The notes beneath the pieces are model-generated. The model saw only the letters and a program-made list of their open reading frames with translations. It was not told the DNA's origin and did not search any database. From NCBI RefSeq assembly GCF_001467525.1, contig NZ_LNXS01000004.1, positions 62,001 through 126,000 of the forward strand: DNA of 64,000 nucleotides. The letters run 5' to 3'. The first letter of the stretch is position 1, and each line of letters begins with the position of its first letter. This stretch comes from Legionella anisa. GTDB lineage: Bacteria > Pseudomonadota > Gammaproteobacteria > Legionellales > Legionellaceae. The translations under genes were made by a program, and so were the position numbers. Positions 62,228-64,000 of this stretch are shown one piece after another.

Positions 62228-64000
62228 TTAAGCAGCAGGATTCTCCGGCGTATTCCCTAATTGCTGAGCCTTATTTTTATATGTTTTAACCTCTTCAATT
62301 TGATCAAACAAGCCTTCATGTTTTTTTACTACGGTTGAATATAATCGGGAATTAAGGAGTGCAGCGATATCAAAATCGGTGAGTCGTTCCCTTGCTTTTT
62401 TATTTTCTAATGCAGCAATTAATTTTTCTGCAGCCTTTATTTTATCTTCAACACTGAATCCAAATTTTAAGGTAATGAGGTTCGTTTTATATTGAGCTGA
62501 CTTTTCATTAACATGCATCCATTTTGGCAGCCCCCATTCTGCTCGACGTGTCTCACAATATTTTTTCAGATCGTTAATAAAATCATTTATTGCATGATCA
62601 TTATCTGGTGAAGCAGCCTCTTTCTCAGTAGTCGGTTCATGAGTTATTTCTTTTCGGGGAGGAGGATTATCGAAAAGATCCAAAAACTCTTTTAAATTAT
62701 TTTTTTCAGCAAATTCGTGTGCAGATTGCTCTTGAAATTCATCTTCTTGTTCAGGATTAGCACCGTATGCAAGCAATAACCGTGCAACCTCAAGCCTATT
62801 ATTCTGGACGGCTAAAAGAAGGGGATTATTGTCTTCTGAAAACATGCCATTGGGATTTAAACCATGATCAAGCATCGCTCTAATGCTATCAATCCAGTCA
62901 TTTTTTACTGCTGGATCCATAATTAGATTTTTTCCGGATAAGGGCTTGGCAAACTTCGCCCCATGCGCCAGCATTAATTCTACCAAGTTGTAATCATTGA
63001 GTTCTATTGCATCTTCAAAGGCAGTTTGGGTAACAACTTGAGAAAATACTTGAGGTCGAAAATTTGGATCAGCACCGTTTTTTAACAACATTTCAACTAT
63101 ATCAAAGTTCTTTTTTGCTATTGCCACACGCAGGGGAGTACTCACAAAATTATAAACGGTATCAACTGCCGCTCCACATTTAAGTAATTCCTGAACTGAC
63201 TCCTTATCGTTATTTATAATAGCAATAAGCAAAGGTGTAAACTTATCCGCAGTTGGCTTATTGACATCTGCCCCCTGAGATATCAAGCGCGGAATAAGCT
63301 CGGAATTATTGCCACGAATAACCGCATTCAACAAAGTTCCTCCTCGCGAATCCTCCCATTTGGTTTTTGTTCGCATATCCTGTTCAGATAATTTCTGCAC
63401 TTCCTGCATCCATTCAGTGAGTGCGTGTTGCAATGGTTCATTTCCCGACATCAAAAAAACGTGCGTGTTAATTGCCGCAGTTCCATTTGTAGAACAAGCC
63501 CCCTCTACCAATAAAGCTTGGGCCATGGCATCATCTTCTGAATATTCCTGAGCTGGTGGCGTATTTGCATCAATAAGAACCCACTTATCTTGTTGCGGAT
63601 CAAAGGAAATAGTAATCGCATGACGTTGCCCATGCCCAGTTATAGCTAAGCCCATAGGCTCAGTTGGCTTGGGAATAAGCGCATTAATCTTTTTTCTCAA
63701 AAGCGTTAAATATTCTGACACCATTTCTTTTTGTCGATAAATTCCAGACAAAACTGGCGGCAGTGCAATAATCCCTCCTTCATCTTCGATTTTTTGAGGA
63801 AGGGTTAATTTGATGAAGCTGCCTTGCTCAAGCGCTTCATTACTGCCAAATAAATGTGGATAAAGATGGCGTTGCTGTGTCAGTTCGATACCATCAAAAA
63901 AAGCAAGTGTATCTACCAAGAGGTTATTCGCTTTTAAATAATCTTCCAGTATCTTCTTTAGTGCCTCTTTGGTTTCCTTTTCCCCAGCAGGGGGACTGGC
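62228..64000 (-). CDS. Ankyrin-repeat protein with possible protease-like N-terminus (5' end off right edge)
   Basis: The frame is open to the last base, so the start is missing; 590 residues are visible. Residues 195-405 of the fragment contain at least five ankyrin units (GTLLNAVIRGNNSELIPRLI, FTPLLIAIINNDKESVQELL, STPLRVAIAKKNFDIVEMLL, NPLLLAVQNNRLEVARLLLA), followed by a helical C-terminal region. N-terminal to them, GHGQRHAITISFDPQQ then WVLIDAN shows a His and Asp in the pattern of papain-like (YopT/C58-type) enzymes, with the Cys expected off the edge. Candidate Dot/Icm effector. Confidence 0.72.
   Translation of the reverse strand, partial: ASPPAGEKETKEALKKILEDYLKANNLLVDTLAFFDGIELTQQRHLYPHLFGSNEALEQGSFIKLTLPQKIEDEGGIIALPPVLSGIYRQKEMVSEYLTLLRKKINALIPKPTEPMGLAITGHGQRHAITISFDPQQDKWVLIDANTPPAQEYSEDDAMAQALLVEGACSTNGTAAINTHVFLMSGNEPLQHALTEWMQEVQKLSEQDMRTKTKWEDSRGGTLLNAVIRGNNSELIPRLISQGADVNKPTADKFTPLLIAIINNDKESVQELLKCGAAVDTVYNFVSTPLRVAIAKKNFDIVEMLLKNGADPNFRPQVFSQVVTQTAFEDAIELNDYNLVELMLAHGAKFAKPLSGKNLIMDPAVKNDWIDSIRAMLDHGLNPNGMFSEDNNPLLLAVQNNRLEVARLLLAYGANPEQEDEFQEQSAHEFAEKNNLKEFLDLFDNPPPRKEITHEPTTEKEAASPDNDHAINDFINDLKKYCETRRAEWGLPKWMHVNEKSAQYKTNLITLKFGFSVEDKIKAAEKLIAALENKKARERLTDFDIAALLNSRLYSTVVKKHEGLFDQIEEVKTYKNKAQQLGNTPENPAA

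Overview
The window looks like a chromosomal segment of a Legionella species. It is AT-rich and gamma-proteobacterial. It carries many small secreted proteins of the type common in that genus, several large proteins built like Dot/Icm effectors (ankyrin repeats, F-box, PPP phosphatase, ADP-ribosyltransferase, acidic C-terminal tails), and two small-RNA loci preceded by perfect copies of the LetA-binding palindrome known upstream of Legionella RsmY/RsmZ. Genus assignment is inference; a non-pneumophila species seems likely. I saw no rRNA, tRNA, CRISPR array, prophage or intact insertion sequence.

Layout. 0-10 kb: a gene running off the left edge, an SDR protein, small secreted proteins, a 27-residue-repeat solenoid protein, an alpha/beta hydrolase, a MAPEG protein, adenine deaminase and a WipA/WipB-like phosphatase. 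10-20 kb, mostly minus strand: a catalase-fold-like secreted protein, an odd class A beta-lactamase, an epimerase, a murein amidase plus MltA pair, an MFS pump, a dehydrogenase relic and an ankyrin protein with a glycosyltransferase-like front half. 20-21 kb: a TPP riboswitch driving a SemiSWEET-type transporter and thiamine pyrophosphokinase. 21.8-24.1 kb: an enterotoxin-A-type ADP-ribosyltransferase followed by a microbial PARG-type ADP-ribose glycohydrolase, which looks like an effector and its antagonist. 25-39.4 kb: arylamine N-acetyltransferase, a secreted protein, RNA locus 1, a 1128-residue solenoid protein, a YjbQ protein, a VWA protein, a spermidine-synthase-like protein, a papain-like candidate effector, a lipoprotein and RNA locus 2.

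39.5-64 kb: an acetolactate synthase plus aldehyde dehydrogenase operon, an F-box protein, a VOC protein, a CruF-like membrane protein, an outer-membrane protein, a secreted amine oxidase, a 786-residue coiled-coil protein, glutaminase, LD-carboxypeptidase, ackA-fabI, yacG, an RDD protein, a CNNM/CorC protein, pyruvate decarboxylase, an S9 peptidase with a SnoaL partner, and an ankyrin protein running off the right edge.

Three dispersed repeat families punctuate the intergenic spaces: (i) a REP-like palindrome beginning GTAGCCTGGGTG; (ii) a MITE-like element with ends AGGGTCTGTTT...AAACAGACCCT; (iii) a CCCGCG...CAAG hairpin family. The strongest non-coding discovery is the pair of GGA-rich RNAs, with a LetA box at the same distance from the -10 in both. 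The strongest protein discovery is the ADP-ribosyltransferase and glycohydrolase pair.
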